A stretch of DNA of 64,000 nucleotides from Proteus appendicitidis (GCF_030271835.1 NZ_CP127389.1:1896001-1960000), one strand, 5' to 3'; shown: positions 8,502-18,247, counted from the stretch's first letter. A program made the numbers and translations. Notes: generated by a model not told the origin, from the letters alone.

Positions 8502-9977
8502 ATGAAAACGCAAACGATAAACAGCCCGAGAACACCTACATTACTCGAATCACTCTTTCCTATATTCACCATGGTGGTGCTATTAGGTGGAGGCTACGCT
8601 GCTTTTGATTTACCACCAGAGCCTTTAATGGTGCTATCCACAGTTGTAGCAGCGCTATTAGTAAAACGATTAGGATATCGCTATGACGAGATCTTAACGG
8701 CAATTTCACAAAAAATTGCTAAAACCATGCCCGCATTGTTAATTTTAATCAGCGTGGGCTTATTAATAGGCACATGGATGATTGGTGGCACCATTCCACT
8801 GATGATCTATTACGGCTTAAAAATGATCAGCCCAGAAATGCTTTATGTTACGGCATTATTGGTTACATCATTAGTGTCAGTCTGTACGGGAACGTCATGG
8901 GGTTCTGCGGGAACCATCGGTGTTGCCTTTATGGGCGTTGCCGTCGGTATGGATGCTAACCTTGCTGCAACCGCTGGTGCCGTCGTTGCGGGTGCTTATT
9001 TTGGTGACAAATTATCACCATTATCAGGTGATACCAATCTTGCCGCAATGGCAGCGAGGATCGACCTTTATCAGCATATCTGGCACTTACTTTATACCAC
9101 GCTACCTTCTCTGATTTTAACCGCGATTGTAATGACGGTTTATGGCATGAATGGTGATTTAGCCGGTCAAGGTGTGCCAGAAAAAGTGACATTAATTACA
9201 AATGGTCTTGAGAGTGTTTATAACTTCAATCTGATCCTTCTCATTCCTGTATTAGTGATTTTATATGGTTCAGTAACAAAGAAACCCACAATCCCCGTGA
9301 TGTTAGCTTCTGCTGCAATCGCGATGTTTAATGCCTATCTTATTCAAGGTTTTGGATTACATGACATCGTAAAAAGTGCAGTTGATGGCTTTAATGTCTC
9401 GATGATCCAAGGTAAAGAAGTCCCTGAATTATTAGGTAACTTATTAAATCGTGGTGGCATGAACTCAATGATGAGCACCCTGCTTATCTGTTTCTGCGCC
9501 CTCTCTTTTGCCGGTACTTTATCGTTAAGTGGTGCATTAGAGGTGATTGTCCATGCATTGTTAAAAATGGTTCACTCAACAGGCTCTATGATCTTAGCCA
9601 CAATTGCTTGCGGGCTAACCATGATTGGCGTGACCTGTAATGGACAAATCTCAATCCTTATTCCTATCGAAATGTTACGCGGTGCCTACATCGAACGAGG
9701 TTTACACCCTAAAAACCTAGCTCGTACCGTAGAAGACTCCGCCACTATCTTTGAACCTATTTTACCGTGGACAGCTGCAGGCGCTTATATGGCAGGTACG
9801 TTAGGTGTTGCAACCTTAAGTTACTTACCTTGGGCTGTATTGTGCTGGAGTGGCATCTTCTTTGCCATGCTGTGGGGTTTCACGGGCTTTGGCATTGCCA
9901 AATTAACACCAGAAGAGCAGGAAGAGATGACTGCTGAGCTTGAATCACATTCAGAATTACAACTTGATACTAAATAA
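8502..9977 (+). CDS. nhaC: NhaC-family Na+/H+ (or organic anion) antiporter
   Basis: A 491-residue integral membrane protein with ~11-12 hydrophobic helices and the NhaC signatures [20 protein letters not shown] and [19 protein letters not shown]. The family exchanges Na+ for H+ and includes malate/lactate antiporters of the MleN type. It is packed between the MalY-like gene (6 bases upstream) and xylA (10 bases downstream), so all three should share a message. No xylose transporter (xylE or xylFGH) is present in the window. Whether this antiporter plays any part in pentose use is unknown. Confidence 0.88.
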   Translation: MKTQTINSPRTPTLLESLFPIFTMVVLLGGGYAAFDLPPEPLMVLSTVVAALLVKRLGYRYDEILTAISQKIAKTMPALLILISVGLLIGTWMIGGTIPLMIYYGLKMISPEMLYVTALLVTSLVSVCTGTSWGSAGTIGVAFMGVAVGMDANLAATAGAVVAGAYFGDKLSPLSGDTNLAAMAARIDLYQHIWHLLYTTLPSLILTAIVMTVYGMNGDLAGQGVPEKVTLITNGLESVYNFNLILLIPVLVILYGSVTKKPTIPVMLASAAIAMFNAYLIQGFGLHDIVKSAVDGFNVSMIQGKEVPELLGNLLNRGGMNSMMSTLLICFCALSFAGTLSLSGALEVIVHALLKMVHSTGSMILATIACGLTMIGVTCNGQISILIPIEMLRGAYIERGLHPKNLARTVEDSATIFEPILPWTAAGAYMAGTLGVATLSYLPWAVLCWSGIFFAMLWGFTGFGIAKLTPEEQEEMTAELESHSELQLDTK

Positions 9978-9987
9978 GGACGGTTCC

Positions 9988-11304
9988 ATGTCTTACTTTG
10001 ATAAAATTGAACAAATTCAATATGAAGGCACAACAAGCGATAACCCATTAGCGTTTCGTTACTATAATCCTGATGAGATTATTTTAGGTAAACGAATGGA
10101 AGATCACCTAAGATTTGCGGCTTGTTATTGGCATAATTTCTGTTGGAATGGTTCTGATATGTTCGGTATCGGTACTTTTGATAGACCGTGGCAAACTCCG
10201 GGTGAAGCCTTAGAACAAGCAAAACGCAAAGCCGATGTAGCCTTTGAGTTCTTTCATAAACTCAATGTTCCTTTCTACTGTTTTCATGATGTCGATGTTA
10301 TTTCTGAAGGTAATAACATCAATGAATATATCTCTAATATGGCGGCAATCACTGATGTATTAGCGAAAAAACAAGAAGAAACCAACGTTAAGTTATTATG
10401 GGGAACAGCAAACTGCTTCACTAATCCTCGTTATGGTGCAGGTGCAGCAACCAATCCAGATCCTGACGTTTTTGCATGGGCTGCGACACAAGTCTGTGAA
10501 GCGATGAAAGCGACAAAAACACTGGGTGGCGAAAACTATGTATTATGGGGCGGGCGTGAAGGCTATGAAACACTGTTAAATACAGATTTACGCCAAGAAA
10601 GAGAGCAAATTGGCCGTTTTATGCAGATGGTTGTTGAACACAAACATAAAATTGGTTTCCAAGGTACATTACTGATTGAACCCAAACCACAAGAGCCGAC
10701 AAAACACCAGTATGACTATGATACTGCGACTGTTTATGGTTTCTTAAAACAGTTTGGTCTTGAAAAAGAAGTCAAAGTAAACATTGAAGCCAACCACGCA
10801 ACATTAGCAGGACATAGCTTCCATCATGAAATTGCGACTGCCATTGCGTTAGGGATTTTAGGCTCTGTTGATGCTAACCGTGGCGATCCACAATTAGGTT
10901 GGGATACAGACCAATTCCCAAATAGCGTAGAAGAAAATGCACTTGTGATGTATGAAATTCTTAAATCAGGTGGATTTACAACGGGTGGTTTAAACTTTGA
11001 TGCTAAAGTTCGTCGTCAAAGTAATGATAAATATGACCTTTTCTATGGGCATATTTCAGGAATGGATACAATGGCAATGGCATTACGCATCGCAGCAAGA
11101 ATGATCCAAGATGGTGGTCTTGATAAGTTTACGGCACAGCGTTATTCGGGCTGGAGTGCAGAGTTTGGTCAAAATATCTTACAAGGTAAATATAGCCTTG
11201 AAGATGTGGCGAAATATGCACAAAACAATACATTAGCGCCACAGTTACAAAGTGGACGCCAAGAAATGCTCGAAAGTTTAGTGAATCGCTATATTTTTGG
11301 TTAA
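9988..11304 (+). CDS. xylA: Xylose isomerase
   Basis: A 438-residue enzyme (E. coli XylA has 440) converting D-xylose to D-xylulose. Seen: FYCFHDVD with the catalytic His, [14 protein letters not shown] with metal-binding Glu and [13 protein letters not shown] with metal-binding Asp residues. The start at 9988 ([14 protein letters not shown]) is preferred: AAGGA sits 7 bases upstream and it matches the enteric N-terminus. An upstream in-frame ATG at 9940 lies inside nhaC. A hairpin sits between xylA and xylB. Confidence 0.96.
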   Translation: MSYFDKIEQIQYEGTTSDNPLAFRYYNPDEIILGKRMEDHLRFAACYWHNFCWNGSDMFGIGTFDRPWQTPGEALEQAKRKADVAFEFFHKLNVPFYCFHDVDVISEGNNINEYISNMAAITDVLAKKQEETNVKLLWGTANCFTNPRYGAGAATNPDPDVFAWAATQVCEAMKATKTLGGENYVLWGGREGYETLLNTDLRQEREQIGRFMQMVVEHKHKIGFQGTLLIEPKPQEPTKHQYDYDTATVYGFLKQFGLEKEVKVNIEANHATLAGHSFHHEIATAIALGILGSVDANRGDPQLGWDTDQFPNSVEENALVMYEILKSGGFTTGGLNFDAKVRRQSNDKYDLFYGHISGMDTMAMALRIAARMIQDGGLDKFTAQRYSGWSAEFGQNILQGKYSLEDVAKYAQNNTLAPQLQSGRQEMLESLVNRYIFG

Positions 11305-11320
11305 TTGCATAAATGTAATA

Positions 11321-11343
11321 ACACAGCGGGTTTTCCGCTGTGT
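11321..11343 (+). promoter_or_regulatory. Intercistronic hairpin between xylA and xylB
   Basis: ACACAGCGG and CCGCTGTGT pair perfectly over 9 bases around a 5-base loop. No U tract follows, so it is more likely an mRNA-stabilising or processing element than a terminator. It would favour higher xylA than xylB message, which is inference. Confidence 0.6.
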
Positions 11344-11376
11344 CTATTAATTAGATATAGGTCATGAGGTAACTTT

Positions 11377-12831
11377 ATGTATTTAGGGCTAGATTTAGGC
11401 ACTTCAAGCGTTAAAGCGATCATCATGAATGAGCAAGGTGACGTTGTTGCCAGTCATTCTGTTTCTTTAGCAATATCACGCCCTCACCCTCAATGGTCAG
11501 AACAAGATCCACTGCAATGGTGGCAAGCCACGCAAGACGCTATTCTTCAGCTTGGACGAAGTTATCCTATGGATAAAATCGAAGCGATTGGATTAAGCGG
11601 TCAGATGCATGGCGCCGTTTTACTTGATGCTCAACAAGCGGTGCTACGTCCTGCAATCTTATGGAACGATGGTCGTAGTTTTAAGCAGTGCCAAGTGCTT
11701 GAGGCGCAATATCCTCAGTTTAAAAAGATCACAGGTAACTTAGTTATGCCCGGCTTTACGGCACCAAAACTACAATGGGTTGCTGAACAGGAGCCTGAAG
11801 TTTTTCAACGCATTGCACATGTTTTATTACCTAAAGATTTTTTACGTTGGAAGATGAGCGGTAATTTCGCCAGTGATATGTCAGATTCAGCCGGCACGCT
11901 TTGGTTAGACATGCAAAAGCGAGATTGGAGTGAAGAGCTTTTAAATGCGACAGGATTAACGCGTCGCCAAATGCCTACGTTGTTTGAAGGTAATCAAATA
12001 ACAGGCTATCTATTGGCTGATATCGCTAAAAAATGGCAGATGAAACAAGTCCCTATTATTGCGGGTGGTGGCGATAATGCCGCGGGTGCAATTGGTGTTG
12101 GTGTTTATCAACCTGGCCAAGCGATGCTCTCTTTAGGTACTTCGGGTGTTTATTTTGTTGTTAGCGAAAAGTTTCTCCAAAATAGTGATAATGCAGTACA
12201 CAGCTTTTGTCATGCATTACCCAAGACTTGGCATTTAATGTCAGTGATGCTAAGTGCTGCATCATGTCTTGATTGGGTGTGCCAATTAACAGGGATCGAG
12301 GATGTCGGTGCGATGTTTGAAGAAGTGGAACACGCGACTTTTGCTGATAGCCCTCTCCTGTTTTTACCTTATCTTTCAGGTGAACGGACACCATATAACA
12401 ACCCTAATGCGAAAGGTGTCTTTTGGGGATTAACCCATGAGCATCAACGGGCTGACTTATGCCAAGCGGTTCTTGAAGGTGTAAGTTTTGCGTTACGACA
12501 AGGGATTGAAGTTGCAGAAAATGCGGGGCAATTAGCTGATAATATTACATTAATTGGTGGTGGTGCTAGAAGTGAATATTGGCGACAACTTCTGGCAGAC
12601 ATTACAGGAAAAACCCTCGATTATCGTCAAGGCGGTGATGTCGGCCCTGCACTTGGTGCAGCAAGGCTCGCACAATTAGCGGTAAACCCTGCTCATTCAT
12701 CACAGGTTATTCTTTCTCAACCTAAGCTTGAAAAACGTCATACACCTAATTTAGAAAAACACAAAATATACGAAAAAAAATATCATGCTTTTAAAAAGCT
12801 ATATTCATTAATTGAAACAATGGAAATATAG
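11377..12831 (+). CDS. xylB: Xylulokinase
   Basis: A 484-residue FGGY-family kinase that phosphorylates D-xylulose to xylulose 5-phosphate for the pentose phosphate pathway. Seen: the phosphate-1 motif YLGLDLGTSSVKAIIM at the start, LSGQMHGAVLL, GGGDNAAGAIGVGV and the FGGY-like LIGGGARSEYWRQLLADITG near residue 395. Length matches E. coli XylB (484). It lies 72 bases after xylA and is followed by a strong terminator. Confidence 0.95.
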   Translation: MYLGLDLGTSSVKAIIMNEQGDVVASHSVSLAISRPHPQWSEQDPLQWWQATQDAILQLGRSYPMDKIEAIGLSGQMHGAVLLDAQQAVLRPAILWNDGRSFKQCQVLEAQYPQFKKITGNLVMPGFTAPKLQWVAEQEPEVFQRIAHVLLPKDFLRWKMSGNFASDMSDSAGTLWLDMQKRDWSEELLNATGLTRRQMPTLFEGNQITGYLLADIAKKWQMKQVPIIAGGGDNAAGAIGVGVYQPGQAMLSLGTSGVYFVVSEKFLQNSDNAVHSFCHALPKTWHLMSVMLSAASCLDWVCQLTGIEDVGAMFEEVEHATFADSPLLFLPYLSGERTPYNNPNAKGVFWGLTHEHQRADLCQAVLEGVSFALRQGIEVAENAGQLADNITLIGGGARSEYWRQLLADITGKTLDYRQGGDVGPALGAARLAQLAVNPAHSSQVILSQPKLEKRHTPNLEKHKIYEKKYHAFKKLYSLIETMEI

Positions 12832-12853
12832 CAATATTGCATCAACATCAGGG

Positions 12854-12893
12854 AAAAATAGCGCCATCTTTAAAGGATTGGCGCTATTTTTTT
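12854..12893 (+). terminator. Rho-independent terminator of the xyl unit
   Basis: AAAAATAGCGCCA pairs with TGGCGCTATTTTT around a 12-base loop and runs into a T tract, just downstream of xylB. Confidence 0.88.
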
Positions 12894-12944
12894 GTGTTTA
12901 GGTAACTCCTTGCTAGTCATCGAATTAATTAGCAAGGCAAAAAA

Positions 12945-13208
12945 TTAACGATATCCCCGAGTATGGTTTTTGGCTGACCAACTGTAGGTTTCATCACTAG
13001 GAGCTAATTTCTGTTTTTTCTTGAGGGCTTGTGCTTTTTTGGTGGCTTTTTCAACTTCGAGGGAGATTTCGGTAATAATGGAGTCTTTGACTTTATTCAT
13101 TTCAGCATTGGTTAATTCACGCCCTAATTTCTTTCTCTCTTGACCTATTCTGGTTTTTACTCGCATTTGTTGGGCATCTGTCATCTCTTGGAGTGTCAAT
13201 TTCTTCAT
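12945..13208 (-). CDS. yjbD: YjbD-like DUF3811 family protein
   Basis: An 87-residue, highly charged protein resembling E. coli YjbD: LTxxEMTxxxxxxxKTxxxxxR, GRELTNAEMNKVK and the C-terminal YSWSAKNHTRGYR are the shared features. The middle is predicted helical (Lys/Glu/Gln-rich). Function is unknown in the family. The start follows a reasonable purine-rich stretch; no operon partner is evident. Confidence 0.8.
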   Translation of the reverse strand: MKKLTLQEMTDAQQMRVKTRIGQERKKLGRELTNAEMNKVKDSIITEISLEVEKATKKAQALKKKQKLAPSDETYSWSAKNHTRGYR

Positions 13209-13317
13209 TCTTTTACCCTACCTATGTTGAGAGAGGAAGTATTAATATAACATTATTAATGCACCTCTCCATCATTATGTTTAGATTTAAGGTAATTAAA
13301 TTCTGATTATATCGAAA

Positions 13318-13350
13318 ATGCATTACACACTTAATAAGCGTGTAATGCAT
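13318..13350 (-). terminator. Inverted repeat, likely terminator of the threonine aldolase gene
   Basis: Perfect 11-base arms ATGCATTACAC/GTGTAATGCAT around an 11-base loop lie ~30 bases beyond the threonine aldolase stop. The following T tract on the minus strand is short, so efficiency is uncertain. Confidence 0.6.
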
Positions 13351-13380
13351 AAAAATAAGAGCTGAATATAGACTGAAATT

Positions 13381-14406
13381 TTAAACTAATTGAAGAAATG
13401 CTGTTTTAAATTCATCAATGTCTTGCTGTGTTGTTGCCCAAGAAGTACAAAGACGTAAACAACTCAAATTAGGATCTTCAAGTAAAACACGATGAAAAAC
13501 AAACTGCTGTGTTAATTTTTCTGCAATTGTGTTTGGTAAAATAACAAAAACTTGGTTAGATTCCGGTGGCGCTAAAAACTCAAAACCTTGTGTAGTAAAG
13601 AATGCGGCTAATTGTGACGCCATTTCATTAAGGTGTTTGCCTAATTTAAAATAGAGATCATCTTTAAATAAAGCTTCAAATTGCGCGCCTAATAACCAAC
13701 CTTTCGCTTGTAATCCACCCTTTTGTTTTAAGCTAAAACGGAAATCAGATTTTAATGCTGGATGACAAATTACTAGCGTTTCAGCTGACATTGCACCGAT
13801 TTTAGTGCCTCCAATATAAAAAGCATCGGTTAAGTTGGCGATATCTTCGATAGTTAGATCACTTTGCGCAGACATTAATCCGGCTGCTAAACGGGCGCCA
13901 TCAAGATATAACCACAAATTATGTTCGTTACAGAAGTTACGTAGCGCTTGTAACTCATCTTTACGATAAACCGTACCAATTTCTGTGGCATTCGTTATAT
14001 AAACAAGCTTAGGTTGAACCCCATGTTCATCATTATGCTCAGCAAGAATAGGTTTTAATAGAGCAGGTGTTAATTTGCCATCAGCCGAAAATGTAGTGAT
14101 AACTTTATGCCCTGTTGCTTCAATGGCACCGGTTTCATGTGTCGCAATATGCCCAGTACTGACAGAAATAACAGCTTGGTATGGACGTAAAAAATGAGAG
14201 ATAGCGGTTAAATTTGTAATGGTGCCACCATTAAAAAAATGAATATCCGCATCAGGTTGTTGAATACGCTGTTTTATTAATTGCGTAGCTTGATGACAAA
14301 GCGTATCCATCCCATATCCATCATAGCGTTGCCCAATTGTATCAGTGATTGCCTTAATAACCGTAGGATGTGCAATTTCATTATAATCATTTTGGAAGCG
14401 GTACAT
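13381..14406 (-). CDS. Low-specificity L-threonine aldolase / beta-eliminating lyase family
   Basis: A 341-residue PLP enzyme of the aromatic amino acid beta-eliminating lyase/threonine aldolase family. The Schiff-base lysine is K202 in YIGGTKIGA, LYLDGARLAAG carries the PLP-contacting Asp and Arg, and STGHIATHETGA holds the stacking His. The family splits L-threonine or allo-threonine to glycine and acetaldehyde. The sequence is more like the Gram-positive-style low-specificity group than E. coli LtaE, by my recollection. Upstream lies a 94-base tandem repeat array. Confidence 0.88.
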   Translation of the reverse strand: MYRFQNDYNEIAHPTVIKAITDTIGQRYDGYGMDTLCHQATQLIKQRIQQPDADIHFFNGGTITNLTAISHFLRPYQAVISVSTGHIATHETGAIEATGHKVITTFSADGKLTPALLKPILAEHNDEHGVQPKLVYITNATEIGTVYRKDELQALRNFCNEHNLWLYLDGARLAAGLMSAQSDLTIEDIANLTDAFYIGGTKIGAMSAETLVICHPALKSDFRFSLKQKGGLQAKGWLLGAQFEALFKDDLYFKLGKHLNEMASQLAAFFTTQGFEFLAPPESNQVFVILPNTIAEKLTQQFVFHRVLLEDPNLSCLRLCTSWATTQQDIDEFKTAFLQLV

Positions 14407-14416
14407 GTGTTCTCCT

Positions 14417-14700
14417 GTCGAATATTGTATTTTTATCGTGTTTTATACAAAAAACGCCTCACATCTAATCAATATAACGATTAAATGTAAAGAAATATTA
14501 ATGTATTCTGTTGTGGTTTTGTGTTTTTATTGTGATTTAAATAGAAAAGAAGCCTATTACCTAAAAAATATAATATCAAATGTGAAGTATTTTTAATGTA
14601 TTTAGATCGGGTGCTGTGTTTTTATCGTGTTTATAAAGAAAAACGCCCCACATCTAATCAATACAAAGATTGAATGTAAAGCGTTTTAATATATTGAAAA
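14417..14700. repeat. Three imperfect ~94-bp tandem repeats with nested hairpin
   Basis: The 328-base gap between the threonine aldolase and yegD genes is made of three copies of a ~94-base unit. The anchor TTTTAT(C/T)GTG occurs at 14431, 14525 and 14620, and TAATGTATT or TAATATATT at 14499, 14594 and 14687. Copies 1 and 3 share ACATCTAATC-AATA; copy 2 is more diverged. Copy 3 holds a hairpin AAAACGC...GCGTTTT (14640-14687) enclosing ACATCTAATC/GATTGAATGT. On the minus strand this looks like the terminator of yegD, so the array may be a duplicated terminator. Confidence 0.75.
14640..14687 (-). terminator. Probable terminator of yegD
   Basis: Minus-strand stem AAAACGC/GCGTTTT with an inner imperfect stem, continuing into a T-rich tract (GTTTTTCTTT), starts ~48 bases after the yegD stop. 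It is the third copy of the tandem repeat unit. Confidence 0.6.
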
Positions 14701-14734
14701 TGCCGGTTATTTAAAACCCATTATTTGATATTAA

Positions 14735-16087
14735 TTATTTAAAGCAAACCTCGCCCCAACGCGCCAATCCGGCGGTGACAGAGCCAAAGTCATTACCTTT
14801 AACAATAGGAACATTGGGTAACTGTTGTTCTATTGCTTGGCATAAAATAGGCGAACGTGCCGAACCTCCAGTCATAAAGATAGCGTCCGGTTTTATTCTC
14901 CCTTGTTTTACCACATCATTAACCAATTCAATCATTTTACTTTTTGGCGATTCAATAGATTCAACCATCTGATCGCGTTCAATGGTTAATTCTAAGGTTT
15001 CACTTAATAATGCGATATTAGCAATATACTCAGGAGAATCTGATAAAGCGATTTTAGCTTCTTCAGCACGACGAACAATGCTGTAACCTAATGTTTCATT
15101 ATAGACTTCAATAAGGCGCGATATTTTTTCAGGCTCTTTTGCATCCCGTCTTAGCTGATTTAATACAGCAAGGTTTTGACGAGAATAAAATTCTTTTTGT
15201 GCTTCTACATTATTAATCGCAATAGGGTCCCAAAACTGTTTCAGCGGTAATTTAATACCTGAAGACGTTAATCCTGTCATACCAAATAAAGGCATAAGCT
15301 GTTTAAAAGCAAGGTAAATATCAAGATCATTACCACCAACACGTTGTCCACTATGGGCAAGTAATGTGTTTGAACGGTCGGTTTTGCCTTGATAACTCGG
15401 CCCCATTTGAATTAATGAGCAGTCAGTTGTACCACCCCCAATATCAACGACTAATACAGTTTGGTCTTTAGTTAACGTCGATTCATATTCAAGCCCGGCA
15501 GCAACAGGTTCAAATTCAAACATAATATTCTTAAAGCCAGCTCTTTTAGCTGCACGGATAAGAATACTTTCAGCTTGCCTATTTGAAGCATCGCCACCTA
15601 ACCCATTAAAGTTAATAGGTTTGCCGATAACGGTATCTGTGATCGCTTCTTGTGTGCTTTTTTCTGCTTGGTGCTTAATATTTGCCATCATGGCGCAAAC
15701 TAAATCTTCAAAGAAGCTAATTTGTATATCATGTAGCCCTGAAGCACCTAAGAAGGATTTAGGTGATTTAACGTAATAGACATCACGAGGATCACGTAGG
15801 TATAAACTTAATGCAGATTGTCCGAAGAGAATATCTTCAGGAACTAATTCAATATCTTCTTCTCGATTAAACGCGATCGACTTTCTTAGTAATTGTTCGC
15901 CAACTTCACTGGAAGGTTTAATATTTAAATGGCGAAATAAGTGCTCAGAAACAGATTCACGGGTTGGCGCACAAAGGGTTGATGGAATATACACATCATT
16001 ACCTTCTAAAGGCAAAAGAGTCGGTTTTCCCTCTTTCATAATTGCAACAGAACAATTTGATGTTCCGTAGTCAAAGCCAATAAACAT
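14735..16087 (-). CDS. yegD: YegD, Hsp70-like chaperone/ATPase
   Basis: A 450-residue actin/Hsp70-fold protein, the same length as E. coli YegD. It has the phosphate-1 motif FIGFDYGTSNCSVAIM at the very start, phosphate-2 VLVVDIGGGTTDCSLI and the adenosine motif IFMTGGSARSPILC near the C-terminus. The nucleotide-binding domain is complete, but the ~200-residue substrate-binding domain of DnaK is missing, as in YegD/HscC-like relatives. Cellular clients are not known. It is a single gene on this strand. Confidence 0.92.
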   Translation of the reverse strand: MFIGFDYGTSNCSVAIMKEGKPTLLPLEGNDVYIPSTLCAPTRESVSEHLFRHLNIKPSSEVGEQLLRKSIAFNREEDIELVPEDILFGQSALSLYLRDPRDVYYVKSPKSFLGASGLHDIQISFFEDLVCAMMANIKHQAEKSTQEAITDTVIGKPINFNGLGGDASNRQAESILIRAAKRAGFKNIMFEFEPVAAGLEYESTLTKDQTVLVVDIGGGTTDCSLIQMGPSYQGKTDRSNTLLAHSGQRVGGNDLDIYLAFKQLMPLFGMTGLTSSGIKLPLKQFWDPIAINNVEAQKEFYSRQNLAVLNQLRRDAKEPEKISRLIEVYNETLGYSIVRRAEEAKIALSDSPEYIANIALLSETLELTIERDQMVESIESPKSKMIELVNDVVKQGRIKPDAIFMTGGSARSPILCQAIEQQLPNVPIVKGNDFGSVTAGLARWGEVCFK

Positions 16088-16289
16088 TCAGCCTCCCCAA
16101 TAGACTTCATTAAAAAAAGACTGAGCACTCTACATCAAGCTTTTTGTAATTACCACCAGATTATGTGGCTAAAAAGAGAGAAAATAAGTGAAGTCATGCA
16201 GCATATTAGAGGCTTATAATGCCTGAAATGATATTAATAATGGTTGTAAAATCATCTAAAAGGTTTGTCTTGGGAAAGAGTAAAAAAAT

Positions 16290-16766
16290 ATGAATACAAT
16301 TTACTTGTGTATAGTTGGAATTTCGGGTTACGAAGGACCTAATTTTATTTTAGGGGCTTTTGATAATGAAGATGCAGCTCAAAAAGCAAAAGCGACATTT
16401 ATTAAAGATAATCAAAGCGAAGGCAATCAAGTTAAAGTGCTCACTGAAAAAGAGCGATGGATAGAAATCGAAGATGTGAAATTAAACAGTTTTAGCTGTG
16501 ATATCCCCCTTTCCGATTTTTATTACCCTGTTTCACGGTTTAGTGAAGGTTTTGGGCAGATCTATCGTGATATTGAAGCCATTTTTGATAACTATGAAAA
16601 TGCGCTCGCCAAAGTAGAACAACTCGAAAAAGAGTATGAAGGATCTGATGCCTCATTCCCGGAATATTTTGCGATTGAAAAGCTACAAGCAAATCAAATT
16701 AATACTAAAACCGTAGCACAGTGGCTAGCCGATGACTTTTTCGGCGATGATAACCGTTTATTGTGA
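16290..16766 (+). CDS. Uncharacterised 158-residue soluble protein
   Basis: I do not recognise a family. The protein has no signal peptide or membrane segment and is acidic. It begins with a beta-like ITYL/CIVGISGYEG stretch, then a repeated theme of FDNEDAAQKAKATFI (~25-39) and FDNYENALAKVEQLEKEYEG (~100-119), which look like two similar helical segments following a strand. GGGAAAGAG lies ~9 bases before the ATG. Its last 9 bases overlap the end of the convergent LysR gene. Confidence 0.7.
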   Translation: MNTIYLCIVGISGYEGPNFILGAFDNEDAAQKAKATFIKDNQSEGNQVKVLTEKERWIEIEDVKLNSFSCDIPLSDFYYPVSRFSEGFGQIYRDIEAIFDNYENALAKVEQLEKEYEGSDASFPEYFAIEKLQANQINTKTVAQWLADDFFGDDNRLL

Positions 16767-17690
16767 TGATTTTCTTTCGATGTTGCGTTGGTAGTCGCTA
16801 TTTGCACCGAATTGTTCTTTTAAGAAATCAACAAATAGCGTTATCTTGCGAGGAAGGTTTTTCTTGTCAGGATAAACTGCATAAATAAAGTGCTCAGGTA
16901 AATCAAAGGATGTCAAAATAGGAATAAGCTTTTTATTTGTGTTTGATAAGTCTGTGTGAGTAATAAAATGTGGAAGTAAGGCGATACCTATCCCTTGTAA
17001 AACAGCTTGTAATAATGCCTCGCTGTTATTAACACGATAGCTACCTTTAGGAATATGGCTATATTTTTTACCTTTTTGATAAAAAATCCACTCCATGCCA
17101 GCTTGATATAATGAATACGATAAGCAATTGTGATTTTTTAGCTCAGAAACTTGCATGGGTTCACCATATTTATCAAGATATTCTGAAGAGGCGTAAAGCT
17201 GGCTATAACAAGGTGATAATTGACGTGCTATTAATGATGAATCGGGTAATTCACCAATTCTAATTGCAAGATCGTATCCTTCTGCGACTAAATCCGTTAC
17301 TTTGTCATCAAATAAAAGTTGTACATCCAGCTCGGGGTATTTCTGCATAAATAAAGGCATTATCTTAGCAATATGTAACGTACCAAATGACATAGGAGCC
17401 GAAATTTTAATGCTACCTTTTGCTTTATCGCTAAATTGTGAAACAGCCTCTTCTGCCATTACAGCTAAATTATAAGACTCTCGAATATAACCAATATAAA
17501 CAATTCCCTCTTCAGTTAAACTGACACTTCTTGTCGTTCGATGAAATAAGCGTACACCTAACTTCTCTTCTATACCTTGGATAGCCTTACTGACTGCCGA
17601 TTTTGTCATATTTAATGTTTTGGCAGCTTTGGTAATACTTAAGTGTTCAGCTACAGCAATCAGGATGGGAAAGACATTCATATCATTCAT
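16758..17690 (-). CDS. LysR-family transcriptional regulator
   Basis: A 310-residue LysR regulator. The N-terminal winged helix (residues ~5-65) shows LSITKAAKTLNMTKSAVSKAI and LFHRTTRSVSLTEEG, the CrgA/DsdC-like clade pattern. The C-terminal substrate-binding half has IGELPDSSLIARQL. The start may be Met1 or Met4. It is divergent from the DUF606 transporter pair with a ~98-base shared promoter, so it probably regulates that pair and itself. The inducer is unknown. Confidence 0.87.
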   Translation of the reverse strand: MNDMNVFPILIAVAEHLSITKAAKTLNMTKSAVSKAIQGIEEKLGVRLFHRTTRSVSLTEEGIVYIGYIRESYNLAVMAEEAVSQFSDKAKGSIKISAPMSFGTLHIAKIMPLFMQKYPELDVQLLFDDKVTDLVAEGYDLAIRIGELPDSSLIARQLSPCYSQLYASSEYLDKYGEPMQVSELKNHNCLSYSLYQAGMEWIFYQKGKKYSHIPKGSYRVNNSEALLQAVLQGIGIALLPHFITHTDLSNTNKKLIPILTSFDLPEHFIYAVYPDKKNLPRKITLFVDFLKEQFGANSDYQRNIERKSSQ

Positions 17691-17788
17691 ATTGTCAACC
17701 TAGAGTAAACAGTGTGTTTTCTTGCCAGTATTCTCGAAAAGGAATATTTTAAATCCACACAAAAAATGATTTATATAGACTTAATATT

Positions 17789-18244
17789 ATGAATAACAAG
17801 TATATTCTCTCTCTTATTGCAATTTTTTCTGGTGTTTTACTTTCATTAATGATTATGAGTAATAGCTACTTGGCCAGTTTTACAACGCCATTAACCGCAT
17901 CATGGATAACACACGGTATAGGGGCTATTTTCTCTTTAATTATATATATTTTATATTTAAGAAAGAATCAACAGAGCAAAAAAAACAATAATAAAATAAA
18001 AATCCTATGGTATTTAGGTGGTATCCCTGGAGCATTTACGGTGTTATTAGCTGCAATTACAGTAAATAGTGCATTGTCGCTTTCTGGTAGCATTATTTTA
18101 ATGATTACAGGACAAATTCTTTTTAGCGTTATTGTTGATGCAATGGGATGGTTTGGGGTTGAAAAAAGAAAAATTACCTTACGTGATTTATTTATGTGCT
18201 TTTTACTTATTTCTGGTAGTGCATTATTAATTATAGGTAGATAA
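17789..18244 (+). CDS. DMT-superfamily small transporter subunit (DUF606/YdcZ type), first of a pair
   Basis: A 151-residue membrane protein with five hydrophobic segments. GGIPGAFTVLLAAITVN and the TGQILFSVIVDAMGWFG segment are characteristic of DUF606 half-transporters, which often occur as adjacent paralogous pairs and probably form heterodimers. The second gene starts 3 bases after its stop. A divergent LysR gene lies upstream. The exported or imported substrate is unknown. Confidence 0.85.
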   Translation: MNNKYILSLIAIFSGVLLSLMIMSNSYLASFTTPLTASWITHGIGAIFSLIIYILYLRKNQQSKKNNNKIKILWYLGGIPGAFTVLLAAITVNSALSLSGSIILMITGQILFSVIVDAMGWFGVEKRKITLRDLFMCFLLISGSALLIIGR

Positions 18245-18247
18245 CTA

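Noticed and set aside
9940..9987. Upstream extension of xylA by 16 residues
   Set aside because: It lies inside the nhaC end and lacks a ribosome site; the ATG at 9988 has AAGGA 7 bases upstream and matches the known N-terminus.
14281..14596. Two short plus-strand frames opposite and beside the threonine aldolase start
   Set aside because: They run through the tandem repeats, lack ribosome sites and have no protein-like composition.
14417..14700. Possible CRISPR-like array
   Set aside because: Units are ~94 bases, diverged along their whole length and without unique spacers; they are tandem repeats, not a CRISPR array.
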